A DNA stretch of 27,010 bases from Terfezia claveryi (GCA_015179025.1 WHUX01000439.1:1-27010), one strand, 5' to 3'; shown: positions 1 to 8,393, counted from the first letter of the stretch. The notes: generated by a model from the letters alone, not told the origin. Translations and numbers: made by a program.

Positions 1-1103
<1,103 letters not shown>

Positions 1104-1258
1104 TGTCACAACCGTCCCCTCCTAGCCTAGTTCTGCGAGTCTGACTCTTGTTATGACTGTTATTCTGTGTTGGTTATCGTGGTTATCTCAGCTTCCGAGA
1201 TAAGGGGTCTCGGGAACCTTATTCCTTCCGGTGGCCTTGGCCAGCCTGGAAGGAAGCC

Positions 1259-1268
1259 TGTATATATA
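1259..1268 (+). promoter_or_regulatory. TATA box of the E2 5' LTR
   Basis: The sequence TGTATATATAG lies in the middle of the LTR, 40 nt upstream of the conserved segment ATCCAACGTCTTGTAT. The same arrangement is seen in the 3' LTR (about 12841-12850), in E1 (about 15866-15875) and in E3. It is the likely core promoter of the genomic RNA. Confidence 0.65.
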
Positions 1269-1288
1269 GTGCGCTCTCTCCACCCTCT

Positions 1289-1308
1289 CGTTGGATCCCT
1301 ATCCAACG
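1289..1308 (+). repeat. Perfect hairpin at the presumed R start of E2
   Basis: CGTTGGAT, a 4-nt loop CCCT, then ATCCAACG: an 8-bp perfect inverted repeat. The right arm is the segment proposed to anneal to the primer binding site. The left arm resembles the primer binding site itself (TGTTGGAT). The 3' LTR copy has lost one pair (CATTGGAT), and E1 keeps a G-T version. Confidence 0.7.
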
Positions 1309-1600
1309 TCTTGTATATCCAATACAGGGCCTTGCTTCTCTCCACATTGGTGCATCTCCCTTGTGCACCTCCTTGTCCCGCCTCGACTCTGCAGCCCTGC
1401 TGCCTCCCTTAACACACGCGGCAACTGCTTCTGCATGTCTCGTGTCCCTTGCCCTCTGTCTCTCTTACCACTTGCCATTGCCTCCCGTCTCAGCCTCCCC
1501 CTAGTCACACATGTAGCGTTCGTACGTGTGTGTTATCCTAGCCTTGCCCTTGCCCCGGCGTACCCCTTGGTCGCCTTGCCCCCTGAGCCGTCGTTACATT

Positions 1601-1609
1601 ATGTTGGAT
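1601..1609 (+). promoter_or_regulatory. Putative self-primer binding site of E2
   Basis: ATGTTGGAT begins 2 nt after the LTR end. It is complementary to ATCCAACGT at 1301-1309 in R, with one G-U pair. I do not see a convincing tRNA 3'-end complement at this place. The same geometry, with a different but again complementary sequence, is present in E3. Confidence 0.55.
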
Positions 1610-1634
1610 CCTTTGGACCAACTGGTACGCAGTC

Positions 1635-2537
1635 ATGTCAGGAGCAGCTCTCCCACCACCCGCTGTCAGGTTTCAAACCTGGAGGAGCTCCCCCATACTC
1701 TCAGGCTTGAATGAGTTGAATGCCTACCATCAAGAAATCATCGACATCTTCGAGGCTATGGATGCCATCGGGGCCGAACTCGGCAACAGCCTGGCCATGG
1801 CTGAAAACAGCCTGGCCGTGGCTGAACAAAAATTGAGATCCGCCGATGAAGAGATCACGGTCCTCCAGACCGATCTCGACCATCTGAACCTTGCCCTGGC
1901 CAACGAACGGACTACGGTCCAAAACCTCAGCCGCGCCCTAGAGAACCTTGCAATACCAACAGCAGCCAGTAGCAACAAGACCGAAAGCATTCCAACACCC
2001 CCCAAGTTCAATGGGGACCGGGTTCGTCTACGAGCCTGGAAAAATGCTGTCAATCTTAAGTTGAACGGGGATTCTGCCAGGTTCCCGTCAGAACAACATC
2101 GACTGGCATACGTTTTCGCCTTGCTGGAGGCGAAAGCTTGTGACCAGATCCAGCCATACGTCCTTGAAACCGGGATCAAGCTCAACAATATCTCGGCCCT
2201 TTTCACAATCCTGGATAGGGCGTTCGGAGATCCTGATACAGTGGGGACAGCCAGTCGAGCGCTCCGAGCACTGAGACAGCGCAACTCAGAGCTGTCTACT
2301 TACGTTGCAGAGTTCTCGAGGCTGGCCGCAGAGGTAAGGTGGAACGACCAGGCTAAGTTCGAGCAATTCCAGGAGGGGCTCAGCGATGAGCTCCAACAAG
2401 CTATGGTTACCCTCCCTGCAGTTGATACCCTCGAGGAATTGATCGACCAGGCCTCCATGGTAGAGCAACAAATGGCCAGGTTACGCCACCGACCGGCCTT
2501 CCGACCAACCACCTGCCAAGCACAACAGCAGCAGCAG
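1635..2537 (+). pseudogene. E2 gag, N-terminal 301 codons (interrupted by E3)
   Basis: The capsid part of a Ty3/gypsy Gag. The first ATG in this frame after the LTR is at 1635. Residues about 35-100 are a predicted coiled coil (heptad-like AENSLAVAEQKLRSADEEI). Then comes the retrotransposon-gag domain (PTPPKFNGDR, about 120, to LEELIDQASMVEQQM, about 275) and a Gln run at 2523-2537. The frame is open up to the E3 insertion at 2537. It continues in the same frame at 8394 with the zinc knuckle; the joined gag would be about 405 aa, close to the 401 aa of E3 Gag. An upstream ATG at 1601 is in another frame. Confidence 0.85.
2533..2537 (+). repeat. Target site duplication of E3, left copy (AGCAG)
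   Basis: AGCAG directly abuts the TG of the left E3 LTR. The identical AGCAG follows the CA of the right LTR at 8389-8393. A 5-bp duplication is standard for Ty3/gypsy integrases. Confidence 0.95.
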
Positions 2538-2763
2538 TGTAACGGCGTAAGTCGATGGCTGTGGCTATAACTAAAGACGTGACTCCAAGGAGCGCACGAA
2601 GACGAAACTATAACCGTAGATTGAAGTATCAGGACAAAAGGCAGAGTCTGTATTACCAAGGTTATAATACAAGACGTTGCGTAAGGAACAAGAACAAGAA
2701 ACGACAACTACTGCTTCCTATATACACGATTGCCGTGGCCAAAGGAGTGGCGCCCGGCTAACT

Positions 2764-2788
2764 TGACGTCACCTGCGATCGCAGGTGA
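2764..2788. promoter_or_regulatory. CRE-like TGACGTCA overlapping a 20-bp palindrome (3' LTR copy)
   Basis: TGACGTCA (2764-2771) overlaps the perfect palindrome TCACCTGCGATCGCAGGTGA (2769-2788). In the sense of the element both lie upstream of the TATA box, in U3, where enhancers of LTR elements sit. TGACGTCA is the classic ATF/CREB bZIP site; binding here is inference. Confidence 0.45.
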
Positions 2789-2855
2789 TACTCCGCGATC
2801 CACCTCTCTAATCCCTTCTAGTATTAAGACACTCGCCTGGCAGCGCCAACTCAGC

Positions 2856-2970
2856 TGACACTCGAACAAGTCTGTTCGGGTGTCAAATACCACACTGACA
2901 CTCGAACAAGCCTGTTCGGGTGTCAAATACCACGCTGACACTCGAACAAGCCTGTTCGGGTGTCAAATAC
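2856..2970. repeat. Three tandem 40-bp hairpin units in U3 of the E3 3' LTR
   Basis: Units start at 2856, 2896 and 2936. Each contains TGACACTCGAACA, a 4-nt loop (AGYC) and TGTTCGGGTGTCA. The arms pair over 13 bp with one G-T pair. The third unit is cut short at about 2970. Confidence 0.9.
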
Positions 2971-2996
2971 TTCGCAAGTAAATCAACGCCGTGACA

Positions 2997-3009
2997 ATAT
3001 CCCCTCCTT
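2997..3009 (-). promoter_or_regulatory. E3 polypurine tract
   Basis: In the sense of the element AAGGAGGGGATAT runs directly into the TG of the 3' LTR. It is the expected plus-strand primer. E2 and E1 have similar tracts ending GGGGGATAG. Confidence 0.8.
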
Positions 3010-3030
3010 ATGGCCGAAGTCCCTTGAGGC

Positions 3031-6000
3031 TTAGTCTTCGTCTTCCGGCAATGGTCCTGGTTTGCTCGGATATCGTCTGTGGAAGTCATCAATAGCCTTA
3101 AGTTTGTTGATGTTGGTTGCCGGTTCCCAGTCTGGTCTTTCAAACCCTACCCATTTCACTAAGTACTCTAATTTCCTCCTCCGAAGACGAGAATCCAAGA
3201 TTTCTTCCACATGCCACTCCTCCTCATTATCAACTATCACTGGTGGAGGTGGTGGGTTGTATTGCCCAGGTAGGGGATTATTATTTGCCGGGTCGAGGAG
3301 TGAAACATGCTGGACTCGGTGGTAATGCACACTGGCGGGGAAGTCGAGTTCGTATGCATAGGGGGATATGACCTTTGTGATCTTGTAGGGGCCAATCCGT
3401 TTATGGTCGAGCTTTCTACTTGGTCGTTGTGTTGTAATGTGCTGGCTATTAAACCAAACCAGATCTCCCTCCTTGAATACTGGGGCATTATCCCGTCCTT
3501 TGTCTGCTTGCTCCTGTTGCCGTGCCTGCGCCCTAGCCATCTCGTTTTGTAAGTGTTCCGTTATTTCCTTGATCTTCCTGGCCACCTCTATAGTACTCCG
3601 CTCATCAGGTCGTATGGGCTTTTCCTCGAAACCAAATTGCCACAGCGGGTCATAACCATAATTCGCAAAGAAGGGAGATGACCCAGTTGTTTCAGAAGCT
3701 TGATTATTAGCTGCAAACTCGGCGAGATGCAACCAGTTCTCCCAGTCATCCTGCAAATAATTAACATAAACCCGTAAATATTGTTCTAGAGTGGCATTGA
3801 CTCGCTCGGTCTGACCGTCAGTTTGAGGGTGAAATGGTGTGGACAGGAGAGATTGAATCTTAAGCACTTGACAGAGAACTTTCCAAAAATGAGAGATGAA
3901 TTGAGACCCACGGTCTGATACAATTGTTCTAGGAAGACCATGGAGGCGGAAGATATGCCGAGCATATAGATCTGCTAACTGCTCTGCAGTAGTGGTATCA
4001 CGACAGGGAATGAAGTGCCGCATTTTAGTTAGTCGACATACTACTACCAAAATTGCGTTGTATCCATTTGACCAGGGTAGCCCAATAATGAAATCCATGG
4101 AGATGTCTTGCCAAGCACCTTGGGGAATTGCGAGTGGTCGAAGAATGCCGTATGGGGCATGTCGTGTCGTTCGAGCACGTTGACAGGGGTGACAGTTGCG
4201 TACATACTGATCGACATCCCTATGCATTTTTGGCCAATAATATTGTCGCGAGATAAGCTCAAGCGTCTTGGATCGCCCTGGATGCCCAGCTGCTGGGATA
4301 TCGTGATGGTCCTGGATTAGACGGAGCTTTAGGGGCATATAATTTGGTACATATATCCGCCTACGATATCTTAGCTTTCCATTATCCTCTTCGCATTCGG
4401 CTAACGAGATGTCCTTAGATCGCTTCTCTCCTTGTTGTAGCTTAACTAATATCTTCCTTGGCAGTGGATCAACTTCAAAGCCCCTATTAAACAAGTCCTC
4501 TAGTCTTAGCTCTTCTACTGTCGCATTGATTGTTAAATTGTGAGGTTTGAGAACGACTTGATTTTGAAACCTTATACGTTCATCTCCTTCCTTTGGAAGG
4601 TCTCCTGACCTTCTTGTTAATGCATCTGGTTTCCCCCCTGCTTTACCTGGGCGGTAAACTATCTTGAAGTTGAAGCGGGAGAGAAATTCTGACCATCGAG
4701 CTTGACGGCGGTTGAGGAGTTTTGTTGACATAAAGTATTCTAGATTCTTATGATCTGAGAGTACTTTAATTGGGTGGGGGGTGGATTCTAATTCAGCTCG
4801 CCATTCTTCGAAGCATCGGATAATAGCCATTAATTCCTTATCATAAATCTCATAGTTGCATTCAGTTGGTGAGTGCTTCTTAGAGAAGTAAGCAACAGGG
4901 TGAAGTATGCCATTATCGTCATATTGCGAAAGAATTCCAGCAGAAACGTAGTCTGATGCATCTGTTTCTACTATAATTTCACGGTCAGGATCAAAATGCT
5001 GGAGAACGGGAGCGGAAGTAAACGCTGTTTTAAGGTTTTGGAACGCCTTCTGGCATTCTTCGCTCCAATGCCAGGTTGTATTTTTTTTTGTTAGTTTCAC
5101 GATAGGAGCTACAATCTTGGAGAAGTCTTTGATAAACCGGCGATAAAAATTGGCGAATCCTAGAAAAGCACGAGCATCATGAAGGTTAATTGGGGATTCC
5201 CAGTCCATTACGGCCTTAACTTTAGCTGGATCCATTTGTATCCCTTCTGCGGAGATAATCATGCCTAGGTAGTGGACCGTGGTCTTATGAAATTCACACT
5301 TCTCGGGTTTTAGGTAGAGGCCGGCTTTTTGGAGAGCTTGCAATACCTTGGTAACATGTGTTCGGTGTTCTTCGAGGGTATCGCTATATATTAAAATGTC
5401 ATCAAGATAAGCCGTACAGAAATTGTCAAGGAAGGGATGGAGAACATCATTAATAAAATGTTGGAAGCTGGCAGGAGCATTTGTGAGGCCGAAAGGCATA
5501 ACTAAGGTCTCATATAAGCCATAACGAGTTCGGAATGCTGTTTTCCATTCCTCTCCTTCCGCCATCCGGATGAGGTTGTAGGCGCTTCTAATGTCAAGAG
5601 CCGTATAGTATCGTGCCTTAGAAAGTCTAGTCAAAGTCTCTCGTATAAGGGGTAGTGGGTATCGGTTCTTGATGGTACCATCATTAAGACCACGATAATC
5701 CACACAAAGACGCAAGGACCCATCCTTCTTCTTAACAAATAAGATAGGTGCACCTGCGGGAGATGAGGAGGCACGAATAAATCCTTTGGACAGGTTTTCT
5801 TCTAACCATACTTTAAGAGCCTCTAACTCTGGTTTTGATAGGGAGTATAGAGGTCCAAAAGGGGGAGTAAATCCTTCTTTAAGAGGAATTTTATGGTCGT
5901 AAGGTCGGTGGGGGGGGAGGATTTCCGCAATAGCCTTCTTAAATAATGGAAGGAATTCGTGGTATTCAGAAGGCACTAGTTCCTTGATCTTATCCTCCTC

Positions 6001-6708
6001 CGTCTTAGGTTGTTGTTCAGGATCTTTTAAAGCCATGTTAAGTTCGTAGATAGTTGTTCGGAAGGCTGTTTCCACCTGCTTTGCTTTTTTAACTAGGCGA
6101 CTAAAGGTTGATCCTGCAATAAGGGCAATTCCGGGGTTTTCTGGAACTGGAATTGAGATACCCTTTATGGTCGAGGGTTTTTCACAACAATGGTGGAGAC
6201 AAAAATCGGAGTCGAAAGTAACAGTGTTCTTAGCGAAACGGATATTCACATCATGACGTCGTAGCCATGGAAGTCCTAATACTATGGGGTAGTGGCCTAG
6301 TTTGGTAATAAACAGTGGAAGTTCCTCTTGGTGCTGATCAATTATTAGCTTTAGCTTGCTAATGTGTGTGATTGTCCCTGACTCGATTGGTCGCCCATCA
6401 ATGACTTCTAGTGTTCGAGGATTATTGAGTTTATAAAGGGGGAGTTGGTGATGGCTTGCAAATTCCTGGTCTATAAATGCATAACCCGTTGCTCCGCAGT
6501 CTATCAGGGCATGAGTATGGATTCTGGAACCATTATCGTTTAATTCACAACTAACTATAAGGTGATTCCCATCCAAAAACTCTTCCTCTGAAGACTGTAA
6601 AGACGAACTGGAAATGCTTAAAGAGTCCAGAAATTTATCCTGCCTCAACTCAGTGCCATCCTTCTGAGGTGAGGCTACTCTTTTGCCTGTTCCCCAACTT
6701 CTAGTCCC
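3031..6708 (-). CDS. pol: E3 Pol polyprotein: protease, RT, RNase H, integrase, chromodomain
   Basis: Enzymes of a Ty3/gypsy chromovirus, acting in cytoplasmic particles and then in the nucleus. The frame opens at 6708, after a TAA, and overlaps the end of gag in the -1 frame; no ATG starts it, so expression by frameshift is inferred. Numbering from the TTG at 6648 (1,205 residues): protease with ALIDCGA (catalytic D50); RT with D352 and YLDD (414-417); RNase H with D563, E605 and D632; integrase zinc finger (H782, H789, C819, C822); DDE core D852, D912, E948; GPY motif (1086-1088); chromodomain about 1143-1196 (EEEWHVEEILDSR... YLVKWVGF). All catalytic residues I can check are present and no stop interrupts it. 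Chromodomains in this group direct integration to particular chromatin; the target here is unknown. Confidence 0.96.
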   Translation of the reverse strand, partial: GTRSWGTGKRVASPQKDGTELRQDKFLDSLSISSSSLQSSEEEFLDGNHLIVSCELNDNGSRIHTHALIDCGATGYAFIDQEFASHHQLPLYKLNNPRTLEVIDGRPIESGTITHISKLKLIIDQHQEELPLFITKLGHYPIVLGLPWLRRHDVNIRFAKNTVTFDSDFCLHHCCEKPSTIKGISIPVPENPGIALIAGSTFSRLVKKAKQVETAFRTTIYELNMALKDPEQQPKTEEDKIKELVPSEYHEFLPLFKKAIAEILPPHRPYDHKIPLKEGFTPPFGPLYSLSKPELEALKVWLEENLSKGFIRASSSPAGAPILFVKKKDGSLRLCVDYRGLNDGTIKNRYPLPLIRETLTRLSKARYYTALDIRSAYNLIRMAEGEEWKTAFRTRYGLYETLVMPFGLTNAPASFQHFINDVLHPFLDNFCTAYLDDILIYSDTLEEHRTHVTKVLQALQKAGLYLKPEKCEFHKTTVHYLGMIISAEGIQMDPAKVKAVMDWESPINLHDARAFLGFANFYRRFIKDFSKIVAPIVKLTKKNTTWHWSEECQKAFQNLKTAFTSAPVLQHFDPDREIIVETDASDYVSAGILSQYDDNGILHPVAYFSKKHSPTECNYEIYDKELMAIIRCFEEWRAELESTPHPIKVLSDHKNLEYFMSTKLLNRRQARWSEFLSRFNFKIVYRPGKAGGKPDALTRRSGDLPKEGDERIRFQNQVVLKPHNLTINATVEELRLEDLFNRGFEVDPLPRKILVKLQQGEKRSKDISLAECEEDNGKLRYRRRIYVPNYMPLKLRLIQDHHDIPAAGHPGRSKTLELISRQYYWPKMHRDVDQYVRNCHPCQRARTTRHAPYGILRPLAIPQGAWQDISMDFIIGLPWSNGYNAILVVVCRLTKMRHFIPCRDTTTAEQLADLYARHIFRLHGLPRTIVSDRGSQFISHFWKVLCQVLKIQSLLSTPFHPQTDGQTERVNATLEQYLRVYVNYLQDDWENWLHLAEFAANNQASETTGSSPFFANYGYDPLWQFGFEEKPIRPDERSTIEVARKIKEITEHLQNEMARAQARQQEQADKGRDNAPVFKEGDLVWFNSQHITTQRPSRKLDHKRIGPYKITKVISPYAYELDFPASVHYHRVQHVSLLDPANNNPLPGQYNPPPPPVIVDNEEEWHVEEILDSRLRRRKLEYLVKWVGFERPDWEPATNINKLKAIDDFHRRYPSKPGPLPEDED
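6675..6708 (-). promoter_or_regulatory. E3 gag-pol overlap with possible -1 frameshift site
   Basis: The pol frame is open from 6708 and the gag stop TAG is at 6675-6677, so both frames overlap by 34 nt. Pol is -1 relative to gag. Within the overlap the gag frame reads GCA AAA GAG TAG; the AAA codon preceded by A allows a one-tRNA -1 slip. This is not a canonical X XXY YYZ heptamer, so the exact slip point is uncertain. Confidence 0.5.
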
Positions 6709-7880
6709 TTATTCGTATTCTCCATAACCGTTTCGGCAACTTGTAGGGTACGTTTTTGTACGTGTGGGCAAGTTCTAACCCCATGTCCCATTCCTCCACA
6801 ATAATAGCACCTCCCTTCAGCCATTCTCTTTGCTTTTTCCTCCGGAGATATCTTCTTCCTTCCTGCAGACAAATCCATGGGCCCAGGGTGAGTACCCGTG
6901 GCTGTAGAGGTAGAGGGAGTTTGGACTATTTGGGGGTTAACTGGAGCGGGAGCGGTAGGGCGTGATATCATTCGGGGCGTTGGTCCAACACGATTACGCA
7001 TTTGGGTTTGTAGCGCGCGGCGACGAGTATCTAGCCTTTGGCAGACCTCCACATACTCGTTAAACTCCGTGGGCTCAGGATGTATGGCGAGGAGATCTTG
7101 TTGTAATTGGTAGGAAAGTCCGCGCTTTAGAGTTGCCAACTTAGCCGTATTACCCCAACTCGTTTCAGCTGCATATCGTTGAAATTCGGCAAAATAGGCA
7201 GCGAACTCCCTGGCCCCCTGAATCATCGTTTGTAGTTTGTACTCTGCGTTGGCTACTCGATTTGGATCGCCGAATGCATTTTCGAGAATGGTAATAAGTG
7301 CTGCTAGGTTGGTTAAGTTCACCGTATCGTTTTCAACGTAAGGGGTAACCTGATCTAGGGCATCTTCAGCTAAGGAATTTACTGCTAGTCGAAGTTTTGC
7401 TTGTTCGTCACTATAAGTAGCAGCCTTTAGTCGTAGTTGGGTAAGGAAAGGGCGCAGCTTATTTCGGTCTTTTCCAGAGAATTTTTCTGGGTTGGGTATC
7501 TTTTCTGAACGACTCCCTCCTTCTCCTGGTTGCAACCGAGCCAAAGTCGCATTGATAGCCCTCATATCTTCCAACTGCGTTCGAAGCTCATTAATCACTG
7601 TCTCTTGAGTAGTTACTTCATTTCGTAACTCTTGAGTGGCTGTGCGTAAGGTTGTATCTTCTTGTTGCCGCGCCGTGAGTTGATTCGTTAAGTTCGTTAC
7701 TTGGGTTCGTAATCTTACGACATCTTGTCGTCGGTCTGGTAGCCCTAGTAGCTGATCTAGTAGGGTAATGGTTTCATTGAGTATTCCGGTGTAGTCCTGG
7801 TTTGCTGAGTTCAACGCAGTTCGCAAACGAGGAACTAGGTCAACAATAGCGGCCGGCAATTCAACAACGGGCTGAGTCAT
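6675..7880 (-). CDS. gag: E3 Gag capsid/nucleocapsid protein (401 aa)
   Basis: Structural protein that forms the virus-like particle and packages the RNA. It starts at the ATG 49 nt inside the 5' LTR. Residues about 50-115 have heptad-like Leu/Val spacing with Gln and Arg, a likely coiled coil. The retrotransposon-gag domain covers about 128-285 (IPNPEKFSGKDRNKL; later FAAYFAEFQRYAAE). After a Pro/Thr-rich stretch comes PMDLSAG (about 334) and one CCHC zinc knuckle, C358-x2-C361-x4-H366-x4-C371 (CYYCGGMGHGVRTC). Length and order match the E2 Gag once E3 is removed. The reading frame is intact and pol follows at -1. Confidence 0.95.
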   Translation of the reverse strand: MTQPVVELPAAIVDLVPRLRTALNSANQDYTGILNETITLLDQLLGLPDRRQDVVRLRTQVTNLTNQLTARQQEDTTLRTATQELRNEVTTQETVINELRTQLEDMRAINATLARLQPGEGGSRSEKIPNPEKFSGKDRNKLRPFLTQLRLKAATYSDEQAKLRLAVNSLAEDALDQVTPYVENDTVNLTNLAALITILENAFGDPNRVANAEYKLQTMIQGAREFAAYFAEFQRYAAETSWGNTAKLATLKRGLSYQLQQDLLAIHPEPTEFNEYVEVCQRLDTRRRALQTQMRNRVGPTPRMISRPTAPAPVNPQIVQTPSTSTATGTHPGPMDLSAGRKKISPEEKAKRMAEGRCYYCGGMGHGVRTCPHVQKRTLQVAETVMENTNKGLEVGEQAKE

Positions 7881-7917
7881 TGTTCGTAGCTAGGGGTTGC
7901 GCTCAGTAGAGTGTATC

Positions 7918-7927
7918 TACGCAACGT
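7918..7927 (-). promoter_or_regulatory. Putative self-primer binding site of E3
   Basis: In the sense of the element ACGTTGCGTA begins 2 nt after the end of the 5' LTR. It is perfectly complementary (10 of 10) to TACGCAACGT in the same LTR (8066-8075), which lies about 41 nt downstream of the TATA box and so near the expected 5' end of the RNA. It also sits in a small inverted repeat, CTACG-TTG-CGTAG. No tRNA complement is evident here. Confidence 0.65.
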
Positions 7928-8065
7928 AGTGTAACGGCGTAAGTCGATGGCTGTGGCTATAACTAAAGACGTGACTCCAAGGAGCGCACGAAGACGAAAC
8001 TATAACCGTAGATTGAAGTATCAGGACAAAAGGCAGAGTCTGTATTACCAAGGTTATAATACAAG

Positions 8066-8116
8066 ACGTTGCGTAAGGAACAAGAACAAGAAACGACAAC
8101 TACTGCTTCCTATATA
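8066..8116 (-). promoter_or_regulatory. E3 core promoter: TATA box and presumed RNA start
   Basis: TATATA at 8111-8116 (same on both strands) is followed about 41 nt downstream, in element sense, by TACGCAACGTCTTGTAT. E2 has ATCCAACGTCTTGTAT 40 nt after its TATA box. The shared CAACGTCTTGTAT and the equal spacing suggest a conserved R start; the exact start base is inferred. Confidence 0.55.
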
Positions 8117-8155
8117 CACGATTGCCGTGGCCAAAGGAGTGGCGCCCGGCTAACT

Positions 8156-8180
8156 TGACGTCACCTGCGATCGCAGGTGA
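8156..8180. promoter_or_regulatory. CRE-like TGACGTCA overlapping a 20-bp palindrome (5' LTR copy)
   Basis: Copy of the site at 2764-2788, here upstream of the active promoter and about 40 nt from its TATA box. Two overlapping palindromes this close to a TATA box are a likely activator site; the factor is unknown. Confidence 0.45.
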
Positions 8181-8247
8181 TACTCCGCGATCCACCTCTC
8201 TAATCCCTTCTAGTATTAAGACACTCGCCTGGCAGCGCCAACTCAGC

Positions 8248-8362
8248 TGACACTCGAACAAGTCTGTTCGGGTGTCAAATACCACACTGACACTCGAACA
8301 AGCCTGTTCGGGTGTCAAATACCACGCTGACACTCGAACAAGCCTGTTCGGGTGTCAAATAC
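8248..8362. repeat. Three tandem 40-bp hairpin units in U3 of the E3 5' LTR
   Basis: Copy of 2856-2970, with units starting at 8248, 8288 and 8328. In element sense they occupy the far upstream part of U3. Tandem repeats at this place act as enhancers in many LTR elements; here that is inference. Confidence 0.9.
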
Positions 8363-8388
8363 TTCGCAAGTAAATCAACGCCGTGACA

Positions 8389-8393
8389 AGCAG
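8389..8393 (+). repeat. Target site duplication of E3, right copy (AGCAG)
   Basis: Matches 2533-2537 exactly. The E2 gag reading frame resumes right after it, with CCG at 8394. Confidence 0.95.

Larger units (their letters stand above)
1104..1598 (+). repeat. E2 5' LTR (495 bp)
   Basis: Starts TGTCACAACCG and ends CCGTCGTTACA, the TG...CA form of LTR termini. It matches 12685-13179 over its whole length with about 25 substitutions and no indels. It contains a TATA box (1259-1268), a perfect 8-bp-arm inverted repeat (1289-1308) and the predicted start of R around 1301. Confidence 0.95.
2538..2996 (-). repeat. E3 3' LTR (459 bp)
   Basis: In the sense of the element it starts TGTCACGGCGT and ends ACGCCGTTACA; the two ends form an 11-bp inverted repeat with one mismatch. 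It carries three 40-bp tandem hairpin units (2856-2970), a palindrome and a TGACGTCA motif (2764-2788), and a TATA box (2719-2724 on the + strand). Confidence 0.96.
2538..8388 (-). mobile_element. E3: apparently intact Ty3/gypsy chromovirus, 5.85 kb
   Basis: Full-length element on the - strand: identical-looking 459-bp LTRs (2538-2996 and 7930-8388), a perfect AGCAG target duplication, a putative primer binding site, gag, pol and a polypurine tract. Gag and pol have no internal stop. The translated LTR segments at 2555-2761 and 7947-8153 are the same over 68 codons, and base-by-base reading of both LTRs shows no difference. Insertion is therefore recent relative to E2 and E1. Gag and pol are in different frames with pol at -1. 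Confidence 0.97.
7930..8388 (-). repeat. E3 5' LTR (459 bp)
   Basis: Same sequence as 2538-2996, offset by 5,392 bases. Because E3 is on the - strand, this is the LTR that drives transcription. In sense order it holds the hairpin units (8362 to 8248), the palindrome and CRE-like site (8180 to 8156), the TATA box and the presumed R start (about 8075). Confidence 0.96.

Noticed and set aside
1601..1714. ATG at 1601 as the E2 gag start
   Set aside because: Its frame ends at 1714 and does not enter the Gag domain; the ATG at 1635 does.
2555..2761. 68-codon open frame, repeated identically at 7947-8153
   Set aside because: It lies wholly inside the E3 LTR, is antisense to the element and is just the LTR sequence read through.
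2708..2941. 77-codon frame with a repeated SSVSVVFDTRT motif, also at 8100-8333
   Set aside because: It is the 40-bp hairpin array of the LTR read as protein, with no independent support.
8248..8362. CRISPR-like array
   Set aside because: The three 40-bp units are directly adjacent with no variable spacers, and are duplicated in both LTRs of a eukaryotic retroelement.
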